Positions 26,556 through 33,397 of a stretch of 33,397 nucleotides of DNA are shown here, one piece after another. The notes beneath the pieces are model-generated. The model worked only from the letters and a program-made list of their open reading frames with translations. It made no database searches and was not told the DNA's origin. Source of the stretch: Fen-1258 sp964595365 (GTDB taxonomy: Bacteria > Bacteroidota > Ignavibacteria > Ignavibacteriales > Melioribacteraceae); NCBI GenBank assembly GCA_964595365.1, contig CAZQQC010000019.1:1-33397 (forward strand). The letters are read 5' to 3'. The translations under genes and the position numbers were made by a program. Numbering within the stretch: the stretch's first letter is position 1; each line of letters opens with the position of its first letter.

Positions 26556-27578
26556 ATGAAAATCATTCGAGCACTTGAGTTTAAGGACGGTAAACTTTTC
26601 TTTATCAATCAGACTAAGCTTCCGCTGGAAGAAGAAATAGTTTCTACAGACGATTATGAAAGAGTTGCTTTTGCAATAGAGCGCCTTGAGGTACGCGGTG
26701 CGCCTGCTATTGGAGTTGCTGCTGCATACGGTTTGGCTTTGTCAATTAAAAATGTTTTAGCGCCCGATCAAGAAAAAATATTTGAAAAAGCTTTCGAACG
26801 TATTGCAGCAACAAGACCAACAGCTGTGAATCTTTTCTATGCTTTGCATGAAATAAAAAAAATTTTTGAGCAGGGCAAAGGAGCAACCGATCGGTATGAA
26901 TCGCTGCTGGATAAAGCAAGAACAATTCATGAAGATGATATAAAACTTTGTGATATGATTGCAAACAACGGTTTGCAGGTTTTCAACAAAAGAAGCCGTG
27001 TGCTTACTCATTGCAATGCCGGTGCGCTTGCAACTTCCGGCAATGGAACAGCTGTTAATGTCATACGCAAAGCTTTTGAAAACGATTTGGTTGAATTTGT
27101 TTATGCCGACGAAACGCGTCCGCTGCTTCAAGGGTCAAGATTAACGGCGTGGGAGTTAGACAAGTATGGAATTCCGTTTTCAATCAATACGGATTCTGCA
27201 GCGGCATTTTTAATGCAGAGGAAAAAAATTGATCTGGTTATTGTGGGTGCCGATAGAATTTCTGCCAACGGCGATACAGCAAACAAGATAGGCACTTACA
27301 ACCTGGCAGTTCTATGCAAGCATCATAACATTCCTTTTTATATTGCTGCACCGTCAACTTCGATCGATCAGCATTGTTCTGATGGTACTTGTATAACAAT
27401 AGAAGAGCGGAATAATCTGGAATTAACGCGTATTGGCGATAGTCAAATCACACGCAACGAATATCCGGCATACTGCCCGGCATTCGACGTTACACCTCAT
27501 AACTTGATAACTGCAATCATTACCGAGAAGAAAGTTTATAAACCTATGTACAATTTTTCTCATGTCCGAAATAATTAA
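26556..27578 (+). CDS. mtnA: S-methyl-5-thioribose-1-phosphate isomerase
   Basis: It converts methylthioribose-1-phosphate to methylthioribulose-1-phosphate in methionine salvage; related enzymes act on other 5-substituted ribose-1-phosphates. Family marks in the 340-residue product are VRGAPAIGVAAAYG (47-59), THCNAGALATSG with catalytic Cys153, ADETRPLLQGSRLTAWEL, and IVGADRI with Asp233, then NKIGTYNLAVL. I start at ATG 26556, right after the pfkB stop; an upstream in-frame start would lie inside pfkB. The 3' end overlaps recO by 17 nt. No other mtn gene is in the window. The translation-factor eIF2B-alpha relatives of this fold are excluded by the catalytic motifs. Confidence 0.93.
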   Translation: MKIIRALEFKDGKLFFINQTKLPLEEEIVSTDDYERVAFAIERLEVRGAPAIGVAAAYGLALSIKNVLAPDQEKIFEKAFERIAATRPTAVNLFYALHEIKKIFEQGKGATDRYESLLDKARTIHEDDIKLCDMIANNGLQVFNKRSRVLTHCNAGALATSGNGTAVNVIRKAFENDLVEFVYADETRPLLQGSRLTAWELDKYGIPFSINTDSAAAFLMQRKKIDLVIVGADRISANGDTANKIGTYNLAVLCKHHNIPFYIAAPSTSIDQHCSDGTCITIEERNNLELTRIGDSQITRNEYPAYCPAFDVTPHNLITAIITEKKVYKPMYNFSHVRNN

Positions 27579-28299
27579 AACAAGGGCAATTGTTCTGCGA
27601 AAAATTGATTTTGGAGACACCAGTAAAATTGCACAATTCTATACGGAAAATTTTGGAAAAACATCGGCTATAATTAAAGGTGCGAAATCGCCGAAATCAA
27701 AAATCGGAATGATGATTGATACTATGAATTTGCTTCAGCTGGTTATGTACAGAAAGGAATCGCGCGAAGTGCAAATGGTCAGCGATGTTGATCTGATTAG
27801 ACACCATAGAAACATTAGAGATGATTTTGAAAAATATAAATATGCTTCGGCTGTAATTGAGCTTCTAGGCAACTTAACACATGAAAACGATCACAATTCT
27901 AGATTATTTGAGGGAACGGTACGTATACTTGCGTTGCTGGATGAATCGAAAAACAAGGTTATATATCTCTTTGTTAAATATTTTTTTTTCTTTTTGAAAG
28001 AGATTGGTTACGAATTTCAACTGTGGTACTGCAATGTTTGTCACAGAGAGATGCAAAGCGGCCAGCAGGCTTCTTACAATTATGAAACAGGATTAATGTG
28101 TGTAGATTGTCGCAAAGACCGCCTGTCAAATTTTGATTTTAACGAGGAACTTTTTAATCTGTTGCTTTGTCTAAATTCGAAAATAAATGACGTTCGATAC
28201 AAAGAAGAAAATTTGATATTCATTATAAAAATGCTGGAAAAATTTTTGACTTACAACGTTCATGAATTCAAAGGCTTGAAATCAATAAAAATAGATTAA
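27562..28299 (+). CDS. recO: DNA repair protein RecO
   Basis: RecO binds single-stranded DNA and, with RecR, loads RecA at gaps (RecFOR pathway). The 245-residue product has the N-terminal OB fold (KTRAIVLRKIDFGDTSKIAQFYTE, then GKTSAIIKGAKSPKSK) and a helical C-terminal domain with a zinc-finger: Cys157-x2-Cys160 and Cys180-x2-Cys183. The start ATG at 27562 lies inside the end of mtnA in another frame. htrA follows 19 nt downstream. Confidence 0.93.
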   Translation: MSEIIKTRAIVLRKIDFGDTSKIAQFYTENFGKTSAIIKGAKSPKSKIGMMIDTMNLLQLVMYRKESREVQMVSDVDLIRHHRNIRDDFEKYKYASAVIELLGNLTHENDHNSRLFEGTVRILALLDESKNKVIYLFVKYFFFFLKEIGYEFQLWYCNVCHREMQSGQQASYNYETGLMCVDCRKDRLSNFDFNEELFNLLLCLNSKINDVRYKEENLIFIIKMLEKFLTYNVHEFKGLKSIKID

Positions 28300-28318
28300 C
28301 ATTAGGAGGTAGTTAAAT

Positions 28319-29812
28319 ATGCGAAGGAAGAATTTAATAGGCACATTCTTTCTAATAATTATAGGAGTGGTTTTTGGTACCGTTTTAGTTTCAGGATTCG
28401 GTTGGATTCGGCCAGGTACTAGCGAGGTAAAAATTGGAGCTGATAGATCGCCGGTTGAACAATTAAATGCCGATGCTGCTGCATTCAACAATGCATTTGT
28501 TCAGGTGGCAGAAAAAGTTACTCCCTCTATCGTGCAGATAACCGTAGTTTCTTCGGTTAAAAATAAATTACCGGAAGGTTTCCATTTCTTTTTTCCGTTC
28601 AAAGATAATGTTCCGAAAGAACAGCAGGGCGGCGGTAGCGGTATAATTATTTCCGACGACGGTTACATTCTTACCAACAATCATGTTGTTGAAAACGCAA
28701 CCCAGGTAACCGTTACGCTTCATGATAAGCGTGAGTTCGATGCAACTGTAGTTGGAACAGACCCTACCACAGATCTGGGTGTTATAAAAATCAATGCAAA
28801 AAATTTGCCTGCTGCTTTTCTTGGCAATTCCGACAATATAAAAGTCGGTCAATGGGTTATGGCAATTGGTAACCCGTTATCCTTAACATCTACTGTTACA
28901 GCAGGAATAATCAGTGCAACTAGCAGAAAAATTGATATCGCACAAGATCAATACTCTGTTGAAAATTATATTCAGACAGATGCAGTTATAAATCCCGGTA
29001 ACAGCGGCGGTGCGTTGGTCGATTTAAGCGGTGCCGTAGTTGGAATTAATTCGGCTATAGCAACAAATGGTTTTACACAAACATACATAGGTTATGGTTT
29101 TGCGATCCCGATCAATATGGCAAAGACAGTTGCTAACGATTTGATAACTTCGGGAAAAGTTTCACGCGGATATATTGGCGTCTCAATTTCCGAAGTTGAT
29201 GCTTCAACTGCAAAAGCAGTAGGCCTTGATGAACCTAAAGGCGTCTTGATTCAACAGATTGTTAAAAACGGTGCAGCTTCCAAAGAAGATATTAAAGAAG
29301 GAGACATAATTTTGAAGGTTGACGATAAGGAAGTTAATCAGCCAAATGAACTTCAATCTTATGTTGCGTCTAAAAGGGCAGGAACTTCAGTTAAGCTTGT
29401 AATATTTAGAGACGGTAAACAGATTGAAAGAAATGTTACGCTGAAATCCAGAAGTGGAGAAGAATCTGCGGTTGTAAACACTTCCAAAAAGGAATTAAAA
29501 GGTAAAGATATTGATATAAAAGATGTAACATTTGACAACATTGGAATGACTGTCAGAAACATGTCCGGTGATGAATTAGAAAAGTACGATACAAAGAACG
29601 GTGTGCTGGTTACAGATGTAAAAAATTACGGAAGAGCATTTAATCAAAAAATTTTCAAAGGATATGTAATTGTAACTGTGAACCACAAACAGGTCAATTC
29701 CGTTTCAGACCTGAAAGGCGAACTCGAGAAGAAAAAGGGGCAAGCAGTTTTGCTTAAGGTAATTGATCTGCAAGGAAACTCGGCTCTGATAGGTTTAGAT
29801 ATCCCCCGATAA
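28319..29812 (+). CDS. HtrA/DegP-type serine protease with two PDZ domains
   Basis: An envelope quality-control protease and chaperone. The N-terminus has one hydrophobic segment (about 6-27), a signal peptide or anchor. The trypsin-like domain carries His122 (ILTNNHVVEN), Asp152 (TDLGVIK) and Ser229 (NPGNSGGAL). PDZ1 spans about 283-375 (SRGYIGV start) and PDZ2 about 405-495. The 497-residue length fits Do/DegQ types. AGGAGG sits ahead of the ATG with a 9-nt spacer, the best ribosome site in the window. It is the last gene before a strong terminator and is cotranscribed with recO; no separate stress promoter is visible. Confidence 0.95.
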   Translation: MRRKNLIGTFFLIIIGVVFGTVLVSGFGWIRPGTSEVKIGADRSPVEQLNADAAAFNNAFVQVAEKVTPSIVQITVVSSVKNKLPEGFHFFFPFKDNVPKEQQGGGSGIIISDDGYILTNNHVVENATQVTVTLHDKREFDATVVGTDPTTDLGVIKINAKNLPAAFLGNSDNIKVGQWVMAIGNPLSLTSTVTAGIISATSRKIDIAQDQYSVENYIQTDAVINPGNSGGALVDLSGAVVGINSAIATNGFTQTYIGYGFAIPINMAKTVANDLITSGKVSRGYIGVSISEVDASTAKAVGLDEPKGVLIQQIVKNGAASKEDIKEGDIILKVDDKEVNQPNELQSYVASKRAGTSVKLVIFRDGKQIERNVTLKSRSGEESAVVNTSKKELKGKDIDIKDVTFDNIGMTVRNMSGDELEKYDTKNGVLVTDVKNYGRAFNQKIFKGYVIVTVNHKQVNSVSDLKGELEKKKGQAVLLKVIDLQGNSALIGLDIPR

Positions 29813-29832
29813 ACTCATAATCCACTCCTATG

Positions 29833-29863
29833 AAAGCGCCCGAAGTTTTGGGCGCTTTTTTTT
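29833..29863 (+). terminator. Intrinsic terminator after htrA
   Basis: AAAGCGCCC (29833-29841) pairs with GGGCGCTTT (29850-29858) around an 8-nt loop and runs into a T-tract to 29863. It starts 20 nt after the htrA stop and closes the pfkB-htrA operon. Confidence 0.92.
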
Positions 29864-29870
29864 ATATTTG
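29863..29870 (+). promoter_or_regulatory. Candidate -7 box for aroC operon
   Basis: TATATTTG exactly matches TAnnTTTG, ends 23 nt before the aroC ATG and abuts the preceding terminator T-tract. The same octamer occurs at the same distance before permease 4. Confidence 0.5.
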
Positions 29871-29893
29871 CAACAAAACAATTAAAGATATCT

Positions 29894-31108
29894 ATGATAA
29901 AATATGTCACCGCGGGTGAATCCCATGGCAAAGGATTAACAACAATTGTTTCTGGATTTCCTTCAAACCTTCCTTTAAGTTCGGTGTTTGTTAATGAACA
30001 GTTGAAAAGACGGCAAGCAGGTTATGGTAGAGGAATACGAATGAAAATTGAAAACGACTATGCCGAAATTCTTTCCGGTATTCGTTTCGGTAAAACGATT
30101 GGCAGTCCAATCACATTGTTCATTAAAAATAATGATTGGCAGAACTGGACTGAAATCATGAGCATCGAAGGAAGCGGCTCGAACATCGAAAAGATAACCG
30201 TGCCGAGGCCCGGACATGCTGATTTGGTTGGCGCACTGAAATACAATTTCTATGATATCCGGAATTCAATAGATAGGTCGAGTGCCAGGGAAACAGCGGC
30301 ACGCGTTGCGGCATGTTCGATAGCAAGAAAATTTCTTCTTGAGTTCGGTATTCATGTTGGCAGTTATGTGGAAAGTATAGGCGGAGTTTATTCTAAAAGT
30401 AATTTTGTAAAGAAATTTATTAACGATAAAAATTTCAAGAAATACGACGCACAAAAACTTAACGTAATTGCCGACAAAAGTGATGTAAGGGTTCTTGACG
30501 AAGCTCAAGAGAAAAAAATTATAAACAAGATTAAAATTGCAAAGAAGAAGGGTGACACACTCGGCGGCACTTTTGTTGTTATAGCGACCGGCGTTCCTGT
30601 CGGGCTGGGTACTTACATGAACAACGATGAACGAATGGATGCAGAAATTGCTCGTGCAATGATTTCGATTCAAGCCGTTAAAGGTGTTGAGATTGGTCCG
30701 GGTTTTGAACAATCAGAAATGTTCGGTTCCGAAGTCCATGACGAAATTATTTTCGATGGAAAAGAATTTACAAGAAAAACAAATCGTGCTGGAGGAATTG
30801 AAGGCGGTATTACAACAGGATTGCCTATTGTTGTCCGCGGCGCAATGAAACCTATTTCCACTTTGATGTCGCCATTGAATTCGGTTGATCTATCTACGTT
30901 GAAAAAAGTTGAAGCCAGAAGAGAACGAAGTGACTTTGTAGCTGTTCCGGCTTGTGCCGTCATAGGCGAATCGATGCTTGCCTGGGTTATTGCAAAGAAA
31001 TTTCTCGAAAAGTTCGGCGGCGACTCGCTGGAAGAAACGGCAGACAATTACGTTAACTATCAAAAGCAGTTAATAAAACGCATCAAGAAAAACTTCTTTA
31101 GGAAATAG
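29894..31108 (+). CDS. aroC: Chorismate synthase
   Basis: It makes chorismate from 5-enolpyruvylshikimate-3-phosphate using reduced FMN, the last shikimate step, in the cytosol. The 404-residue product shows the family signatures TAGESHGKGL (6-15), RRQAGYGRG, RPGHADLVG, DRSSARETAARVAA and RRERSDFVAVPA. There is no flavin reductase domain, so it is of the monofunctional type. It begins a run of five genes with gaps of at most about 70 nt; the metallo-hydrolase ATG follows its stop directly. No other shikimate gene is present. Confidence 0.97.
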   Translation: MIKYVTAGESHGKGLTTIVSGFPSNLPLSSVFVNEQLKRRQAGYGRGIRMKIENDYAEILSGIRFGKTIGSPITLFIKNNDWQNWTEIMSIEGSGSNIEKITVPRPGHADLVGALKYNFYDIRNSIDRSSARETAARVAACSIARKFLLEFGIHVGSYVESIGGVYSKSNFVKKFINDKNFKKYDAQKLNVIADKSDVRVLDEAQEKKIINKIKIAKKKGDTLGGTFVVIATGVPVGLGTYMNNDERMDAEIARAMISIQAVKGVEIGPGFEQSEMFGSEVHDEIIFDGKEFTRKTNRAGGIEGGITTGLPIVVRGAMKPISTLMSPLNSVDLSTLKKVEARRERSDFVAVPACAVIGESMLAWVIAKKFLEKFGGDSLEETADNYVNYQKQLIKRIKKNFFRK

Positions 31109-31750
31109 ATGCTGAAGATTCAAAAGTTTGTTTTCAATCCTTTCGCGGAAAATACTTATATAATTTGGGATGAAGCTTCAAACGCCGCTGCAATTATAGA
31201 CCCCGGTTGTTACGATGATAGAGAAAAGGAAACAATAGATGATTTCATTTACACGAATAAGTTTGATCTGAAATTTTTAATTAATACGCATTGTCATATC
31301 GATCACATCTTCGGCAACGCATATATAAAGAAGAATTACGACGTTACTTTTTTATCGCCCGAAAAAGATGTTCCTATGTTAGATATGATGATTGAGGTAG
31401 CAAAAATTTATGATGTAAAATTAATCCCTTCACCAAAGCCCGATGATTTAATCTTAGGCGAACAATCGTTCCGGCTCGGAAATTCGGAAGGTAAATTTTT
31501 GTTTACACCAGGCCATACACCGGGAGAAGTTTGTCTCTATTTTGAAAAAGATAAAATTTGTTTTACCGGGGACGTGTTGTTTAATAAAAGTATTGGCAGA
31601 ACCGATTTATTTGGCGGGAATTACGAGACATTAATTGCGTCAATCGAAAATAAACTTTTTACGCTGCCGGATGATGTTACAGTTTGTCCGGGTCATGGAT
31701 CGTTTAGTACAATCGGTCACGAGAAAAAGAATAATCCTTTTTTCCATTGA
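31109..31750 (+). CDS. Metallo-beta-lactamase-fold hydrolase (glyoxalase II-like)
   Basis: A 213-residue single-domain hydrolase with all metal ligands of the fold: THCHIDH (His61, His63, Asp65, His66), His136 in TPGHTPGE, Asp155 in FTGDVLF and His196 in CPGHG. FxTNTYI-type N-terminus and length match the YcbL/glyoxalase II-like group that acts on thioesters or related small substrates; the actual substrate is unknown. The ATG directly follows the aroC stop, indicating coupled translation. The ABC permease gene starts 66 nt downstream. Confidence 0.9.
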   Translation: MLKIQKFVFNPFAENTYIIWDEASNAAAIIDPGCYDDREKETIDDFIYTNKFDLKFLINTHCHIDHIFGNAYIKKNYDVTFLSPEKDVPMLDMMIEVAKIYDVKLIPSPKPDDLILGEQSFRLGNSEGKFLFTPGHTPGEVCLYFEKDKICFTGDVLFNKSIGRTDLFGGNYETLIASIENKLFTLPDDVTVCPGHGSFSTIGHEKKNNPFFH

Positions 31751-31816
31751 GTCCGATTGATTTAAGAGCGTTCAATAGATATATTAATAGAGGAAATAGA
31801 AATTCAACGGCGTTTG

Positions 31817-32572
31817 ATGAGTAATAAAAAAAAAATCTTGATAAATCGCATAAAGTTTTTTACTGCACTGCTTTTCGTTTACGTGGTAATTCTTCAGTTC
31901 ATCATTCCGGCAAACAAATTCTTGCCCAAGCCGAGTTTATTTGCCGAATCGTTTTTATATATTTGGAAAGATTACCAACTACCCGCTGCAATTGGTTATA
32001 CGGCATCTCTGATTTATTCTTCACTGATCCTGAGCTATTTGCTGGTTTTTCTGTTGAGAGGAATGCTGATCCAATTTCTTGTCGAGTTCCATCATGTTAT
32101 TCTCACGAGCCGGTTATTCCGCTATGTCCCGTTATTTATTTTGTTGATTTTATTTTCATGCTGGTTCCCAGCTTCAATAATTGCAGAGTTTGTTTTTATT
32201 ATGCTTCTAATAATTTCTCATTTTCTTTCCGAGATGCTTTCCGGAATTAAATACGTTAATAAGGATTATGTTATTGTTGCAAAGAATCTCGGCATTTCAA
32301 AAAACAAAATTTACCGTGAAGTGTACTGGAAAGAATTGCAGCCGGTATTGTTTAATATTGTGAATCGACTCCAGCATTTTTTGTGGATGGTTGCTTTAGT
32401 TTATGAGTTCGTTGGAGACGCTCACGGTTTGGGTACAGCAATACGCAACGCTTTTACGTTTAATGATTATACTGCGTTGCTCTATTTTATATTGTTTGCA
32501 ACTTTAGTAATATGGTTCTTTGCTGCAATTGTAAACGTTATCGAAAAGAAGTTAATTTTTTGGAACAAGTGA
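31817..32572 (+). CDS. ABC transporter permease, SsuC/TauC-like
   Basis: The 251-residue product has about six hydrophobic helices (near 15-31, 60-80, 103-118, 121-138, 178-198, 218-242). Between them lies the cytoplasmic EAA-like loop YVIVAKNLGISKNKIYREVYW (151-171) that docks an ABC ATPase, followed by a DAHGLGTAI segment typical of BPD_transp_1 permeases of the sulfonate/taurine/nitrate group. I start at ATG 31817; TTG 31814 would add one residue. The TGA overlaps the next ATG by one base, coupling it to a degenerate ATPase. No substrate-binding protein gene is nearby, which is unusual for an importer. Confidence 0.85.
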   Translation: MSNKKKILINRIKFFTALLFVYVVILQFIIPANKFLPKPSLFAESFLYIWKDYQLPAAIGYTASLIYSSLILSYLLVFLLRGMLIQFLVEFHHVILTSRLFRYVPLFILLILFSCWFPASIIAEFVFIMLLIISHFLSEMLSGIKYVNKDYVIVAKNLGISKNKIYREVYWKELQPVLFNIVNRLQHFLWMVALVYEFVGDAHGLGTAIRNAFTFNDYTALLYFILFATLVIWFFAAIVNVIEKKLIFWNK

Positions 32573-33309
32573 TGATCGAATTGAAAAATATATCGAAAGA
32601 GTATATAGCGGAAACCGGTTTTAAAAAAGTTGTTCTGAAAAACATTTCATGCCGGTTTCAGGAAGAAAAAATTACTTCGATCATTGCTTCAAAGAACTCC
32701 GGTTTAACTACTTTATGCAAAATAGTTTGTGATCTCGAGACCGTTTCTGACGGTGAAATTAAAGAAGATTCAAAAAGAAAAAAAAATTTTCTGCCGAGCG
32801 AACCGTCATCTTTTCCTTGGCGCAGTGTTTTTGATAATATCACTTTAGGACTAACGAGTTTTGACAAAGATGAAATAATCCGGCTGATAAAACTTGCGGG
32901 TTTGGAAGGTTACGAAAAATTTCACCCTCATAATAATAGTTTAGGTTTCCGGTTCAGAATATCCTTAGCTAGATCCCTATCCCGTAAACCGCTGCTAATT
33001 GTTATAGATAACAGTTTTTGTTCTATGGATCATCAGACAAAAAATGAAATCTACTCTTTGTTGAAAGGAATTAATCAAACTGAAAGAATTGGATTTCTTG
33101 TTGCAACAACAAATGTGACCGAAGCACTTCTTCTTTCGGACAGAATTTATTTACTGGGCAATCAACCCGGTGTAATGACTACTCATTATGACGTTAGGAA
33201 ATATAATGTCTCCGAAATAGATTCGGAAGAATTTATGTCGTGGAGAATTAAAATCGAAAACGAGTTTAAAAAAATAGCGCCTCAAAATCCGGGCGTTATT
33301 TCTATTTAA
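32572..33309 (+). CDS. Degenerate ABC-ATPase homologue (probable pseudo-ATPase) paired with permease
   Basis: The 245-residue product aligns end to end with SsuB/TauB-type ATPases, yet the nucleotide-handling motifs are altered. Walker A is ASKNSGLTT (39-47) with Leu45 for the invariant Lys. The Q-loop Gln is Ser76, the signature LSGGx is NSLGF (122-126), the Walker B catalytic Glu is Asn147 (VIDN), and the switch His is Thr180. Scaffold parts are kept: FPWRSVFDNITLGL, SLARSLSRKPLL, the D-loop-like SMD, and TEALLLSDRIYLL. The frame is clean with normal codon use, so it does not look like decay by frameshift. ATP hydrolysis is unlikely; it may be a structural or regulatory subunit. It is coupled to the permease by a one-base overlap; the start at ATG 32572 is preferred over frames running into the permease gene. 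Confidence 0.85.
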   Translation: MIELKNISKEYIAETGFKKVVLKNISCRFQEEKITSIIASKNSGLTTLCKIVCDLETVSDGEIKEDSKRKKNFLPSEPSSFPWRSVFDNITLGLTSFDKDEIIRLIKLAGLEGYEKFHPHNNSLGFRFRISLARSLSRKPLLIVIDNSFCSMDHQTKNEIYSLLKGINQTERIGFLVATTNVTEALLLSDRIYLLGNQPGVMTTHYDVRKYNVSEIDSEEFMSWRIKIENEFKKIAPQNPGVISI

Positions 33310-33321
33310 AAGGATTCCGGC

Positions 33322-33397
33322 ATGAAAGAAAAGTTGGAACAGCTTTTGACAAAACGTGAAGAAGCAAAGTTAGGCGGCGGCGTGGATAAGATTAAAT
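33322..33397 (+). CDS. Acyl-CoA carboxylase carboxyltransferase subunit, start only (cut by right edge)
   Basis: The 25 visible residues, MKEKLEQLLTKREEAKLGGG onward, match the conserved N-terminus of propionyl-/methylmalonyl-CoA carboxylase carboxyltransferase (PccB/MmdA-like) proteins. The ATG follows the preceding stop by 12 nt with AAAAGGA upstream. Which acyl-CoA it uses, and whether it belongs to a biotin decarboxylase or carboxylase complex, cannot be told from this fragment. Confidence 0.65.
   Translation, partial: MKEKLEQLLTKREEAKLGGGVDKIK

Overview
The window is about 33.4 kb of AT-rich, gene-dense bacterial chromosome with no mobile elements, rRNA or CRISPR. Gene content points to the Bacteroidota/Chlorobiota/Ignavibacteriota (FCB) group. 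It has a DPP-IV-type S9 peptidase, an outer-membrane barrel family with a PIQPEGNT motif, -7 boxes resembling TAnnTTTG, many TTG starts, and a trigger factor with clpP behind a tRNA gene. An Ignavibacteria-like organism is my best guess; this is inference from protein style, not a database match.

Left part (1-4727, minus strand): the N-terminal end of a GAF-domain protein that runs off the left edge; a secreted S9 dipeptidyl peptidase; then tRNA-Leu(UAG), tig and clpP as one apparent transcription unit ending in an intrinsic terminator at about 2604-2633. All genes right of about 4.8 kb are on the plus strand.

Second part (4859-11676): an apparent operon of a transmembrane Ser/Thr kinase whose extracytoplasmic half is a Ycf48-like beta-propeller, murA (first step of peptidoglycan precursor synthesis), a polytopic membrane gluzincin-like peptidase with a helical-repeat tail, and a CCA-adding/HD nucleotidyltransferase. 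The tRNA in the window has no encoded CCA, which fits a need for that enzyme.

Third part (11762-24987): a tripartite MacAB-TolC-type export cluster: TolC, MacA, one ATPase and five tandem MacB/FtsX permeases of two sequence types (A,B,B,A,B). A strong terminator and a fresh promoter separate the first three permeases from the last two. A 1155-residue outer-membrane barrel protein follows.

Right part (25048-33397): a NUDIX hydrolase; pfkB-mtnA-recO-htrA packed with 1-19 nt gaps or short overlaps; a terminator; then aroC, a metallo-beta-lactamase-fold hydrolase, a SsuC/TauC-like ABC permease, an ABC-ATPase homologue that has lost essentially all nucleotide-handling residues, and the start of an acyl-CoA carboxylase carboxyltransferase subunit cut by the right edge.

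The most notable items are the catalytically degenerate ABC ATPase paired with its permease, the propeller kinase coupled to murA, the five-permease/one-ATPase pump, and the uncharacterised membrane peptidase between murA and the CCA enzyme. No stretch over 300 bases lacks a gene.
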